Source of the DNA: RGIG1993 sp964564225
GTDB taxonomy: Bacteria; Bacillota; Clostridia; Oscillospirales; CAG-272
DNA length: 10,567 nt
Assembly (NCBI GenBank): GCA_964564225.1
Contig: CAZMAF010000052.1
Span: forward strand, 1 to 10,567
Direction: 5' to 3'
Shown: positions 1 to 6,346 of the stretch, piece after piece
Layout of the letters: each line of letters opens with the position of its first letter
How positions within the stretch are numbered: the stretch's first letter is position 1
Translations under genes and position numbers: made by a program
Notes under the pieces: model-generated
The model's input: the letters and a program-made list of their open reading frames with translations, nothing else
Told to the model about the DNA's origin: nothing
Database searches by the model: none

Positions 1-360
1 CTATGCACTGACGTAGCATACACGGGAAGCGCCTACTGGGTGTTCAGCCTGAACAGCTTAACCTTTGGGACTTCCGGCTCAGAAGGGATAAGAAATCTAC
101 AGTCCTTTATCGGGATCGCACCGTCCCCGACTCTCTGTGAAAATAACTCAGTAGTTTCCGTCTTCGTCGTAGCCTTTGCTTTTGATCGAAGTCTGACAAC
201 CTCTATGCACTGACGTAGCATACACGGGACACCCTATGCACCGGAATCGGCTTTCAGGTGAACAGCTCAGAAGGGAGAGGACATAGCTTTTACATACCGA
301 TTCGCACCAACCATCGGTTCTCTGAAATGCATGATCACTGTGACCATTCTTCATCATAGC
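1..360. repeat. Two imperfect tandem copies of an unrecognised ~160-200 bp repeat
   Basis: A 27-base stretch at 1-27 recurs exactly at 203-229. Downstream of each copy, further short blocks recur in the same order: GAACAGCT, CTCAGAAGGGA, GATCGCACC/ATTCGCACC, TCTCTG, and CTTCGTCGTAGCC/CTTCATCATAGCT. The second copy is shorter; it lacks about 20 bases between GAACAGCT and CAGAAGGGA. On the minus strand both copies can be read as a similar short peptide pattern (GYDEDGNY / SYDEEWSQ), each followed by a TGA, so the unit may derive from a coding repeat that has decayed, or it may be a non-coding element. The window edge cuts the array, so total copy number is unknown. I do not recognise the family. 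Confidence 0.6.
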
Positions 361-459
361 TTTTATGGATATTCAATTTTGGATGATATATTACTACTTT
401 GCGTAATTTGCCTTTGATTTTTTCATTAAAAACATTTTCAAGAAATTTCATTAAAAGGC
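361..459. other. AT-rich intergenic stretch, no gene seen
   Basis: This lies between the repeat block and the LysR promoter. It is AT-rich, has a short direct repeat (TTTCATTAAAA at about 421-431 and 447-456), and shows no start codon with a ribosome binding site on either strand. Confidence 0.5.
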
Positions 460-488
460 TTGTTTTTTCCACGATGATATTATATAAT
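460..488 (+). promoter_or_regulatory. Sigma-A type promoter of the LysR gene
   Basis: A -35 box TTGTTT (460-465) and a -10 box TATAAT (483-488) are separated by 17 nt. The predicted start of transcription is near 495, giving a leader of about 66 nt before the LysR start codon at 561. Confidence 0.65.
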
Positions 489-560
489 AAATTTCACCAT
501 TAGTCAAATGAATTGTTTTGATAATAGCCATCTGTTTTTTCGATGTTCGGAGGATGTGTA

Positions 561-1448
561 ATGGAACTGAGAAACCTGATTACGTTTATACATGTTGCAG
601 AGCTTGGGAGCTTTACAAAGGCAGCAGATCAGCTCGGATATTCACAGTCAACAATTTCCTTTCAAATTAAACAGCTTGAAGATGAGCTCGGTTGCTTGTT
701 GTTCGAGCGAATTAACCATACTATCACGCTTACCGAGCGAGGTCGCGAGCTTGTTTTATATGCTCATCAAGTCCGCGCTTTGACCGACGATTTTAAGGAA
801 GCTCTTATGAAAGAAGATTGCAGCGGTCATCTTCATATCGTTACACCCGACTCGGTCTGCGAGGAAATGATATCTGCCCATTACTCGGATTTTCACAATA
901 AATATCCGTCTATTTTTATAAGATTTTCTACCGGTGACACGAGTGATATGCTGAATATGCTCGATCATAACGAGGCGGATGTAATTATTACGCTCGATCA
1001 CCGTCTATATCATAAGGATTACATTGTTGCTAAAGAAGAGCCATTATCCATGCACTTTGTGGCATCATCAAAATCCAAATTCGCCAATCGAAAAGGGTTG
1101 ACTGTTCAGGACATTATAGGAGAACCATTTGTCTTAACCGAGTACGGTCAAGGCTACCGCCGCATTTTTGATAGAGAGTTTGCGAAAAGATCTTTGGCAA
1201 TCACGCCGGTTCTTGAGATCGGTCGAACTGATATTATTATGTCTGTTCTCATGGAAAACGATATGATATCCTATCTGCCCGATTTTGTTACAGAGGAATT
1301 GATTGCGTCAGGAAAGCTATGCTATCTTGACGTTGCCGATATGCATATTGATATATGGAAACAGCTCATTTATCATAAAAACAAATGGATGTCAAAAAGC
1401 ATGAAAACTTTTATTGAATATATCAAAACTCACGAGTTTTCAAATTGA
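561..1448 (+). CDS. LysR-type transcriptional regulator
   Basis: A 295-residue protein of typical LysR length. Residues 1-60 form the winged helix-turn-helix: the block starting at residue 18, FTKAADQLGYSQSTISFQIK, followed by QLEDELGCLLFER, is a near-textbook LysR DNA-binding signature. From about residue 90 to the end is the two-lobed effector-binding (periplasmic-binding-protein-like) domain. The start chosen is the ATG at 561, because CGGAGG (548-553) lies 7 nt upstream; an in-frame ATG at 543 has no such site. The gene is monocistronic, with its own promoter and a terminator directly behind it. LysR proteins often control a divergent neighbour, but the upstream 500 bases contain only repeats here, so the target and effector cannot be inferred. 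It faces the ABC operon tail to tail. Confidence 0.93.
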   Translation: MELRNLITFIHVAELGSFTKAADQLGYSQSTISFQIKQLEDELGCLLFERINHTITLTERGRELVLYAHQVRALTDDFKEALMKEDCSGHLHIVTPDSVCEEMISAHYSDFHNKYPSIFIRFSTGDTSDMLNMLDHNEADVIITLDHRLYHKDYIVAKEEPLSMHFVASSKSKFANRKGLTVQDIIGEPFVLTEYGQGYRRIFDREFAKRSLAITPVLEIGRTDIIMSVLMENDMISYLPDFVTEELIASGKLCYLDVADMHIDIWKQLIYHKNKWMSKSMKTFIEYIKTHEFSN

Positions 1449-1461
1449 TATCCCAAAGTAA

Positions 1462-1500
1462 AAGCCTGTAACTTTTCACGGTTACAGGCTTCTTTGTTTT
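1462..1500. terminator. Rho-independent terminator, probably bidirectional
   Basis: An 11-bp perfect stem, AAGCCTGTAAC (1462-1472) with GTTACAGGCTT (1481-1491), has an 8-nt loop. On the plus strand it is followed by TCTTTGTTTT and ends the LysR transcript 14 nt after its stop codon. On the minus strand the stem is followed by TTACTTT, so it could also stop read-through from the ABC operon, whose last gene ends about 300 bases away without a closer obvious hairpin. Confidence 0.85.
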
Positions 1501-1799
1501 GTATCGTTTTTGACAGATAGGCGTTTTCGCGCAAAACCTCAGCATAGTGGGCGTATGAAACAAGCGGCACGAACGAAGCAGTGATGACTGTCTGAAGCGG
1601 AACGCGCGGTCATCCGTAACGGTGATCAAGTCCCGCTACGATGAACACAGCTAAAAAGCAGGATAAACAGTAATTTAATGAATAGCTACGCATTACGGTA
1701 AGAGAAGTTATCTGCCGGCAGAAAGAGAAGCATGCTGACGAGCAGAAGTCCTGCGGTGAGTTTTGAAAGAGCTTTGTTGAGTAATTGATGCCCTTCGTA
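1501..1799 (-). other. Gene-free stretch with possible decayed coding remnants
   Basis: There is no intact gene here. On the minus strand, the frame directly after the permease stop codon stays open for 36 codons (1799 to about 1690) and reads like a signal peptide or membrane segment (KLTAGLLLVSMLLFLPAD) before a TAG, but it has no start codon or ribosome binding site. A second open minus-strand frame of nearly 60 codons without a start runs from about 1618 to 1446 (including LQTVITASFVPLVSYAHYAE). These look like scraps of one or more broken genes, but I cannot name them and the assignment as coding is uncertain. Confidence 0.3.
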
Positions 1800-2531
1800 T
1801 TATTGATTTTTCATTTGTCTTAAAAAAAACGCGATTGCCGCAAGCATGGCAATGAGCGTATAGCCGAGAACCCACCATAAATGGGAAAATACCTCGGAAA
1901 AATTACCGATTACGATGGCGCGTTGAAGATCAACAGCGTGTACAAACGGAAGAAAATAGGCAATTTTCTGAAATGCGCCGCCAACGAGATCAAGGTCGAA
2001 CCACGTGCCTGAAAGCCATGCTGAAAGATTGGTTAAAAGCGCGCCGCAGATACCGCCGACCTGTTTATCGTTCAGTATGCTTCCGAACAGAAGTCCCAGT
2101 GAAATATAAAAGAGGGAAATCGGCAGAATAAACAGTACCGCGTATAAGAGACGGACTGTAAGTTCAAGATTCAGCAAAATGCCTGCAATATAGCAAATAA
2201 TGCTCTGTATAAGGGCGATCGGGATGATGGGAAGGGTATAACCGAGGATAAAATCAGTCGGTGTAAGAGGCGTTGTATACAGTCTTTGTAAAAGCGCGCT
2301 TTTTCTATCTTTGGAAATGAGGGTTGCTGAAAAGAGAGTGATAAACGAAAGCCCGAATACCGTAATGCCCGGCGTGAGCGTTTGTATCTCAAAAAGGGCG
2401 ACGGGGACGTTTTTTTGAATTGCTGTGAGCATCAGCAGAATGATGAGCGGAAAGCCGAGCCCAAAACCGATATTTAAGGGATCGCGCAGAATTTCACGTG
2501 CGTTTCTTTTGGCAAAGGTCAGCATTTTCAT
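1800..2531 (-). CDS. ABC-2 type transporter permease
   Basis: A 243-residue integral membrane protein, normal length for single-domain ABC-2 (DrrB/NodJ-like) permeases. Six hydrophobic segments are visible, at about residues 21-38, 53-72, 98-120, 128-153, 157-174 and 217-237. They are preceded by a short basic amphipathic N-terminus (KRNAREILRDP), as is usual for this fold. It would form a dimer in the cytoplasmic membrane with the ATPase encoded just upstream and export a substrate that cannot be told from sequence. Its ATG (2531-2529) overlaps the ATPase stop in an ATGA junction, and AAGGAGGG (2545-2538) sits 6 nt before it inside the end of the ATPase gene, so the two are translationally coupled. 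A second ATG two codons in is a less well spaced alternative start. Confidence 0.92.
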   Translation of the reverse strand: MKMLTFAKRNAREILRDPLNIGFGLGFPLIILLMLTAIQKNVPVALFEIQTLTPGITVFGLSFITLFSATLISKDRKSALLQRLYTTPLTPTDFILGYTLPIIPIALIQSIICYIAGILLNLELTVRLLYAVLFILPISLFYISLGLLFGSILNDKQVGGICGALLTNLSAWLSGTWFDLDLVGGAFQKIAYFLPFVHAVDLQRAIVIGNFSEVFSHLWWVLGYTLIAMLAAIAFFLRQMKNQ

Positions 2532-3256
2532 TTTACACCCTCCTTGACAATACGGATAAACGCTTCTTCAAAGGTGGTAGCGTTCGCTTTCGTTTTGATC
2601 TTTTCGGCGGTATCGCAGATCAGAAGTTTGCCGTCTTTCATAATGGCGATACGGTCGGATAACGCTTCTGCTTCCTCCATATAGTGTGTTGTCAGAATGA
2701 TCGTGGTTTTGTTTTTCAGAGATCGGATAATATCCCATAGATCGCTGCGCGCGATCACGTCAAGCCCGAGTGTCGGTTCATCGAGAAAGAGTATTTTCGG
2801 CTCACTAATGAGCGCCATTGCGATGCTGAGCCTTCTTTGCCAACCGCCCGATAATTTTCTCGCCATTCGCGAAATAACGGCATCAAGACCGAGAAGTGTG
2901 GTCAGCTCCTTGATTTTTTCGTTTTTCTTATTTGTGTCAAATCCGTGAATGCCTGCTATTAATTCGAGATTTTCAAGTACGGTAAGACTGCCTGCAATAG
3001 CCGTTTCTTGTGGTGATACTGCGATAATTTTTTTAACGGTGGAGGGATCGCGGCAAACGCTATTGCCAAACAGTATGGCATCGCCGCCTGTCGGACGGGT
3101 AAGTCCTGATAATATTTTTATAGTTGTGGTTTTTCCTGCTCCGTTTATGCCGAGAAGGGAAAGCAATTCACCCTGTTTGACGGTTAACGTGAGTCGGTCG
3201 ATTGCAACCATGTCTTTATAGCGTTTCGTAAGATTTTCGATTCGGATCGCTTCCAT
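2528..3256 (-). CDS. ABC transporter ATP-binding protein
   Basis: A 242-residue nucleotide-binding subunit of an ABC-2 exporter. All catalytic motifs are present: Walker A GINGAGKTT (36-44), Q-loop Gln83 in SPQE, signature LSGGWQRR (135-142; W replaces the usual second-position residue of LSGGQ), Walker B ILFLDEP (155-161), D-loop GLD (164-166) and switch His191. The C-terminal tail (TTFEEAFIRIVKEG) is the short extension common in drug or bacteriocin-type exporters. The ATG at 3256 follows AAGGAG (3268-3263) by 6 nt and lies 3 nt after the TetR stop codon, and the permease gene overlaps its end. The arrangement TetR-ATPase-permease suggests drug, peptide or lipid efflux induced by the substrate. 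The substrate itself is unknown. Confidence 0.95.
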   Translation of the reverse strand: MEAIRIENLTKRYKDMVAIDRLTLTVKQGELLSLLGINGAGKTTTIKILSGLTRPTGGDAILFGNSVCRDPSTVKKIIAVSPQETAIAGSLTVLENLELIAGIHGFDTNKKNEKIKELTTLLGLDAVISRMARKLSGGWQRRLSIAMALISEPKILFLDEPTLGLDVIARSDLWDIIRSLKNKTTIILTTHYMEEAEALSDRIAIMKDGKLLICDTAEKIKTKANATTFEEAFIRIVKEGVK

Positions 3257-3259
3257 ACG

Positions 3260-3823
3260 CTACTCCTTGTTCTGATACTGTTTTTTTAGTCCTTGATAGA
3301 GATCACTTGTCATTTGGCTGATAAGTTTCCAATCAAGATTTAAATATCCCGTGGCGAGCATAGCGGCAATGCCGTGTACGACCGCCCAGATTTCAAGATG
3401 AAAGAGCTTGGCGTTGTCGTTGGTAAGACCGGTATTTTCATATACAAAACTCATCATTTGATTGAAAAGACCGTTTTCTTCGGGAATATCTTCTGCTGTG
3501 CGGTCACGCATATACAGAAGCTTGAACAGTTCCTTTTCTTCTTTGGCAAAGCGTATATACCCGATACCGCTTGCTTTATAGGGTGGATATTCGTTTTTCT
3601 CAATTTCTCGACGGATGAAATCTTGGCATAGTTCGTCCGCCTTTTCAACTATGGAAAGCTTTAATTGCTCGATTGATTCAAAATTGGAAAAAATCGGCTG
3701 TGTGGAGCATTGCAAAGCTACAGCTACCGTTCTGGCGTTAATAGCTTGCGCACCTTTTTCACGAACAATTTTTATGCCCGTTGCGATAATGTCTTCTTTG
3801 GTTATTTTGGTTTTGGGTGGCAT
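3260..3823 (-). CDS. TetR/AcrR family transcriptional regulator
   Basis: A 187-residue protein of standard TetR length. Residues 7-58 are the DNA-binding domain (ITKEDIIATGIKIVREKGAQ, then the recognition-helix region CSTQPIFSNFESIEQL). The rest is the helical ligand-binding and dimerisation domain, containing WAVVHGIAAM (146-155), a motif typical of TetR C-terminal domains. I chose the ATG at 3823 because GGAGG (3833-3829) is 5 nt upstream; the in-frame GTG at 3829 overlaps that site and cannot be the start. It is the first gene of the efflux operon, and a palindrome sits just behind its transcription start, so it probably represses its own operon until a ligand, likely a substrate of the exporter, binds. 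The autorepression is inferred from layout, not shown. Confidence 0.93.
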   Translation of the reverse strand: MPPKTKITKEDIIATGIKIVREKGAQAINARTVAVALQCSTQPIFSNFESIEQLKLSIVEKADELCQDFIRREIEKNEYPPYKASGIGYIRFAKEEKELFKLLYMRDRTAEDIPEENGLFNQMMSFVYENTGLTNDNAKLFHLEIWAVVHGIAAMLATGYLNLDWKLISQMTSDLYQGLKKQYQNKE

Positions 3824-3836
3824 ATGCACCTCCGAA

Positions 3837-3854
3837 ATATATCATTTGTTATAT
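3837..3854. promoter_or_regulatory. Candidate operator for the TetR-type repressor
   Basis: An 18-bp imperfect palindrome. Read on the minus strand it is ATATAaCAaaTGaTATAT, where 14 of 18 positions (upper case) are symmetric. It lies between the predicted transcription start (near 3858) and the ribosome binding site of the TetR gene, the usual place for a self-regulating TetR operator. Confidence 0.55.
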
Positions 3855-3864
3855 ATCGTCTGTT

Positions 3865-3893
3865 ATTTTATCATATTCTTTTCGTTTTGTCAA
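3865..3893 (-). promoter_or_regulatory. Sigma-A promoter of the TetR-ABC operon
   Basis: On the minus strand, TTGACA (3893-3888) and TAAAAT (3870-3865) are separated by exactly 17 nt. The -35 is a perfect consensus, implying strong basal activity that would need repression. The next element upstream is the terminator of the metallopeptidase gene, so the operon is insulated from it. Confidence 0.8.
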
Positions 3894-3896
3894 TAG

Positions 3897-3923
3897 AAAA
3901 AGAGGGTGATTAGCCCTCTTTTT
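3897..3923 (-). terminator. Terminator of the M6 lipoprotein gene
   Basis: Arms AAAAAGAGGG (3897-3906) and CCCTCTTTTT (3914-3923) form a 10-bp stem around a 7-nt loop, immediately after the TAA stop at 3926-3924. On the minus strand the U-run is part of the 3' arm. On the plus strand it is followed by more Ts, so it could work both ways. It separates the lipoprotein gene from the promoter of the TetR operon. Confidence 0.85.
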
Positions 3924-5939
3924 TTATTGTTTGGTGAAGGTGACGGTGGCGTAGTCACTCGTGATTTCATTGACTGTGAAGGAATAGGGAAGCGCATTGT
4001 CGTTGTCATCGGTGAGTTTGCCAAGCGAATCGCCTGCAACGTAAGTATAGTTACCTGATTTTGAAGCAACCAATTCAATCAGATTGTCTTTGCTGCCATA
4101 GGAGTCGGAGGGTGAGGTATTGTTATTATTTACGTCGTAATAGATGATTCCTTCAAATTCTTCATAATAGAGTGTGGCGTTTACGTGATAAACGACGATG
4201 CCATTTCTTTCAAAATAGCCGTAATCTCCGCCGTTGAGTCCCGTATTGGTATAGTACATTAAAATGTAATATTCCTGATATGCGCCGAGCGAGTCGTTCC
4301 AATTGGCGGCGAGAATAACGGTATCACCGTTTTTGGAAAAATCTTCAAGTTGTAAGGTTACGCTTGTTTCGGTGACGATCAATTTGGAGGTTGTGATCCA
4401 TCCGTAATTGAATTTGGAATAGGGATTATGATCGCCCGTCATTGAATCCATGATGTCAAAACCGTGCATTGGATCATATTCATAGGCGGTGTCGTAATAA
4501 TCATCCGCTCCGAGTATGTGAGAAAATTCGTGGATCAGCGTGTAGGTATTCAATACGCTTGTATCGTTATAGCTGGAATTTCCATTCTTATCATAGCTTT
4601 CGTGAAGCATCTGATAAGGTGCCCACAGGTAGTCGTTTGCGCTGACACCGTCGTACTCGTAATAATAGTCCTGGTCATCGGTGTAAATATTCCAATATCG
4701 GAACGCCCAATAGAAATTGGATTCTTCATTGACATCAAGAGTAGTGATGAGAACGACCGAGTCGATAATGCCGTTTTTATCGGAATCAAATGCCGAAAGA
4801 TCCATAACGTCTTCAAGATAATCAAGTGCTTCGTTCAGGATTATCTGATCGCCTATGTCAACTTCAACTCCGTAATAGTCCATCGTTTGTGATGCGTAGT
4901 AGGTGCTTGTTTTTTGTGGACGAAACCAAAAATCGAGAATGGTTACGTCGAGCGTTAACTGTCCGTAACTTGATTGATAGAAATAATCGTATACCGAGTA
5001 ATAGTCGGTTGTTCCGTTCTGAAGGAAGGCGCGCTTAATGACGTCGATGCTGTATCCTTTGCTTTTAGCGGTGACGTCGCTGAAATCGACGGGGATAACA
5101 AGTACGTCGGGAGAGCCGACCGTCGGGCAGCCGTCAAGATAATAACCCTGATCGGTAACGTCTTTTACGTTTTCTGCTTTGGTGAAATCCACAGAATGTA
5201 CGCCGCTTCCGTTATCTGAGGGCAGTCCTGCGCCGTTGTTGGTCAGCAGATTTTCTTCGTCATAAGAAGGAGTATCGGTATTATTGTTATCGTTGTCGTT
5301 ATTATCGGGAGCGTTTTCGCTTTCGTCAATATAAACGTCTACGTCAACGTAATAGTCACCGTCGTATTCGTAGTAGCACACGTCGATATAGACGGTATCG
5401 TTTGAGAAAAGATACCAGATGTCACCGTAATCATCGGTGTCTGTACCGTCATTCTGATAGCGGTTAAATTGATTTAAGTAGGCAGTAAAGCTGCTTTTTT
5501 TATCGCAGAGTGCAGAAAAATAAACGCCGATATAGCCGTCTTCATTATAGGCTTCTACGAAATAATCGTTGTTTTGTAAAAAGGGGATTACAAATCCTAC
5601 GGAAATCCGGTAGGTGTTTTTTTCGGCGTCGGTAAAATCGTTATAGACGTAGGGGGGGGCGGCTGCGGGGGGGTTCACTGTCGTTGTCACCGTTGGAGCG
5701 ACCGTCGTAGTTGCGGGAGTGGATGTGGACGTTGGGAGCGCGGTTGTCGTTGTTTCGACAGTGGACGAGGTATCGGCTGCGTTTGTTATTTGTGACGTTG
5801 ATACGGTTGATACGTTTGTCGTGCATGATGTTGCATTGCTTGTAAAGTTTTGTGCGGCAGTTGTATCGCTTTGATCGACACATCCGACAGTGCAACAAAG
5901 AACAACGATAAGAACGATCGATAAAAGTAGTTTTTTCAT
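3924..5939 (-). CDS. Secreted lipoprotein with M6 (immune inhibitor A-like) metallopeptidase domain
   Basis: A 671-residue protein. Residues 1-20 are a lipoprotein-type signal peptide ending in TVGC, with Cys20 as the likely lipidated residue (Thr at -3 is atypical). Residues 21-95 are a Thr/Ser-rich, low-complexity linker ending in N-P-P-A-A-A-P-P. Residues 100-207 form an acidic, Tyr-rich domain I do not recognise, followed by an Asp/Asn spacer (210-230). From about 275 is the peptidase: zinc site HEFSHILGADD (470-480) fitting HExxHxxGxxD (H470, E471, H474, D480), a likely Met-turn at DIMDSM (495-500), FNYGWI soon after, and a Ca-site-like DSDKNGIID (385-393). The block EYYILMYYTNTG...GIVVYHV (556-586) matches the later conserved part of M6 enzymes. 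It probably degrades proteins outside the cell. The ATG at 5939 is chosen over 5951 because GGAG (5949-5946) lies between them with good spacing. C8 and C7 tracts in the linker could make expression switchable. Confidence 0.88.
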   Translation of the reverse strand: MKKLLLSIVLIVVLCCTVGCVDQSDTTAAQNFTSNATSCTTNVSTVSTSQITNAADTSSTVETTTTALPTSTSTPATTTVAPTVTTTVNPPAAAPPYVYNDFTDAEKNTYRISVGFVIPFLQNNDYFVEAYNEDGYIGVYFSALCDKKSSFTAYLNQFNRYQNDGTDTDDYGDIWYLFSNDTVYIDVCYYEYDGDYYVDVDVYIDESENAPDNNDNDNNNTDTPSYDEENLLTNNGAGLPSDNGSGVHSVDFTKAENVKDVTDQGYYLDGCPTVGSPDVLVIPVDFSDVTAKSKGYSIDVIKRAFLQNGTTDYYSVYDYFYQSSYGQLTLDVTILDFWFRPQKTSTYYASQTMDYYGVEVDIGDQIILNEALDYLEDVMDLSAFDSDKNGIIDSVVLITTLDVNEESNFYWAFRYWNIYTDDQDYYYEYDGVSANDYLWAPYQMLHESYDKNGNSSYNDTSVLNTYTLIHEFSHILGADDYYDTAYEYDPMHGFDIMDSMTGDHNPYSKFNYGWITTSKLIVTETSVTLQLEDFSKNGDTVILAANWNDSLGAYQEYYILMYYTNTGLNGGDYGYFERNGIVVYHVNATLYYEEFEGIIYYDVNNNNTSPSDSYGSKDNLIELVASKSGNYTYVAGDSLGKLTDDNDNALPYSFTVNEITSDYATVTFTKQ
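5652..5673. repeat. Paired G8 and G7 homopolymer tracts (C8/C7 in the coding strand)
   Basis: The plus strand has G8 at 5652-5659 and G7 at 5667-5673, which on the coding strand are C7 and C8 within codons for N-P-P-A-A-A-P-P at the end of the lipoprotein's Thr-rich linker. One extra C in the C8 tract leads to a TAA at 5643-5641, and one fewer leads to a TAG at 5599-5597, so either slip leaves only a stump of roughly 100 residues with no peptidase domain. Confidence 0.9.
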
Positions 5940-5992
5940 TATGAACTCCATTCAAAAAAATCTGAAATCTTTGTGTATTGGCTTTTATAGGT

Positions 5993-6021
5993 ATTGTAGC
6001 ACTGTGTGATCGAAAAAGCAA
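5993..6021 (-). promoter_or_regulatory. Sigma-A type promoter of the M6 lipoprotein gene
   Basis: On the minus strand, TTGCTT (6021-6016) and TACAAT (5998-5993) have a 17-nt spacer. The predicted start of transcription is near 5986, leaving a leader of about 47 nt. Confidence 0.65.
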
Positions 6022-6238
6022 GAATATTGTACTATCATTTTTAAAAAAAGTGAATACAGGCGGTTTTGGCGAAGACTGTTTGACGAAAGCTTTTGTAATC
6101 TGTTTTAAAAACTCCGGATTTATCCTTGTTGTGATAGTATTGCGCCGATACGGAGTTGGACGAGGCGCTTGCCGGAACAAGAATACCTGAAGAAAATTTT
6201 TTTAAGACAGTGTAATCGTATTATTTTGAATAAACAGT
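6022..6238. other. Intergenic region between divergent promoters, no gene supported
   Basis: This lies upstream of the minus-strand lipoprotein promoter and before the plus-strand cca promoter. Open plus-strand frames are present (a 70-codon frame starting with TTG at 5978, and a start-less 25-codon frame at 6138-6215 that includes TELDEALAGTRIPEENFF), but none has a ribosome binding site. The second may be the tail of a broken gene, because a terminator-like hairpin follows it at 6239. Confidence 0.4.
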
Positions 6239-6264
6239 AAAAGCCGCTTATAATAGCGTCTTTT
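6239..6264 (+). terminator. Terminator-like hairpin upstream of cca
   Basis: AAAAGCCGCT (6239-6248) can pair with AGCGTCTTTT (6255-6264), 9 of 10 pairs with one C-T mismatch, around a 6-nt loop. It is followed on the plus strand by a T-rich stretch. No intact plus-strand gene ends here, so it may be left from a lost gene or protect cca from upstream read-through. Confidence 0.5.
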
Positions 6265-6294
6265 CTTATTATTGTAGCGTCTTTTCTTATTATT
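6254..6294. repeat. 21-bp tandem duplication
   Basis: TAGCGTCTTTTCTTATTATT occurs at 6254-6273 and again at 6275-6294, identical over 20 bases with a 21-bp period. The first copy contains the 3' arm and T-tract of the hairpin at 6239-6264, so the duplication has made a second potential 3' arm. It ends 4 nt before the -35 box of the cca promoter. Confidence 0.9.
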
Positions 6295-6298
6295 TTTA

Positions 6299-6327
6299 TT
6301 GATTTTTATAAAAAGGTGTGGTATACT
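6299..6327 (+). promoter_or_regulatory. Sigma-A promoter of the cca-deoC-deoD-cdd operon
   Basis: TTGATT (6299-6304), a 17-nt spacer, then TATACT (6322-6327) with an extended -10 TGG directly before it (6319-6321). The leader before the cca start codon is only about 13 nt, just enough for the ribosome binding site. No other promoter or terminator is visible until after cdd. Confidence 0.7.
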
Positions 6328-6346
6328 GAAAAAAAGGAGTGATTAT

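Noticed and set aside
33..357. Two minus-strand frames of 62 and 69 codons in the repeat block
   Set aside because: No ribosome binding sites, they overlap each other in different frames, and they span the imperfect repeat; better described as repeat sequence.
543..560. Upstream ATG for the LysR gene
   Set aside because: The CGGAGG site lies between it and the ATG at 561, which also gives the canonical LysR N-terminus MELRNL.
3824..3829. GTG start for the TetR gene
   Set aside because: It overlaps the GGAGG ribosome binding site that serves the ATG at 3823.
5641..6180. Long minus-strand frame (179 codons) overlapping the lipoprotein start
   Set aside because: It is an alternative frame over the Thr-rich linker and its promoter region, has no ribosome binding site and a composition unlike a protein. 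It matters only as the frame that a +1 slip in the C8 tract would enter.
5978..6190. Plus-strand frame of 70 codons with a TTG start
   Set aside because: No ribosome binding site, its start overlaps the leader of the divergent lipoprotein gene, and it has no recognisable motif.
5940..6346. Riboswitch or T-box ahead of the cca operon
   Set aside because: The cca promoter leaves a leader of only about 13 nt, too short for a riboswitch, and no such motif is seen upstream.
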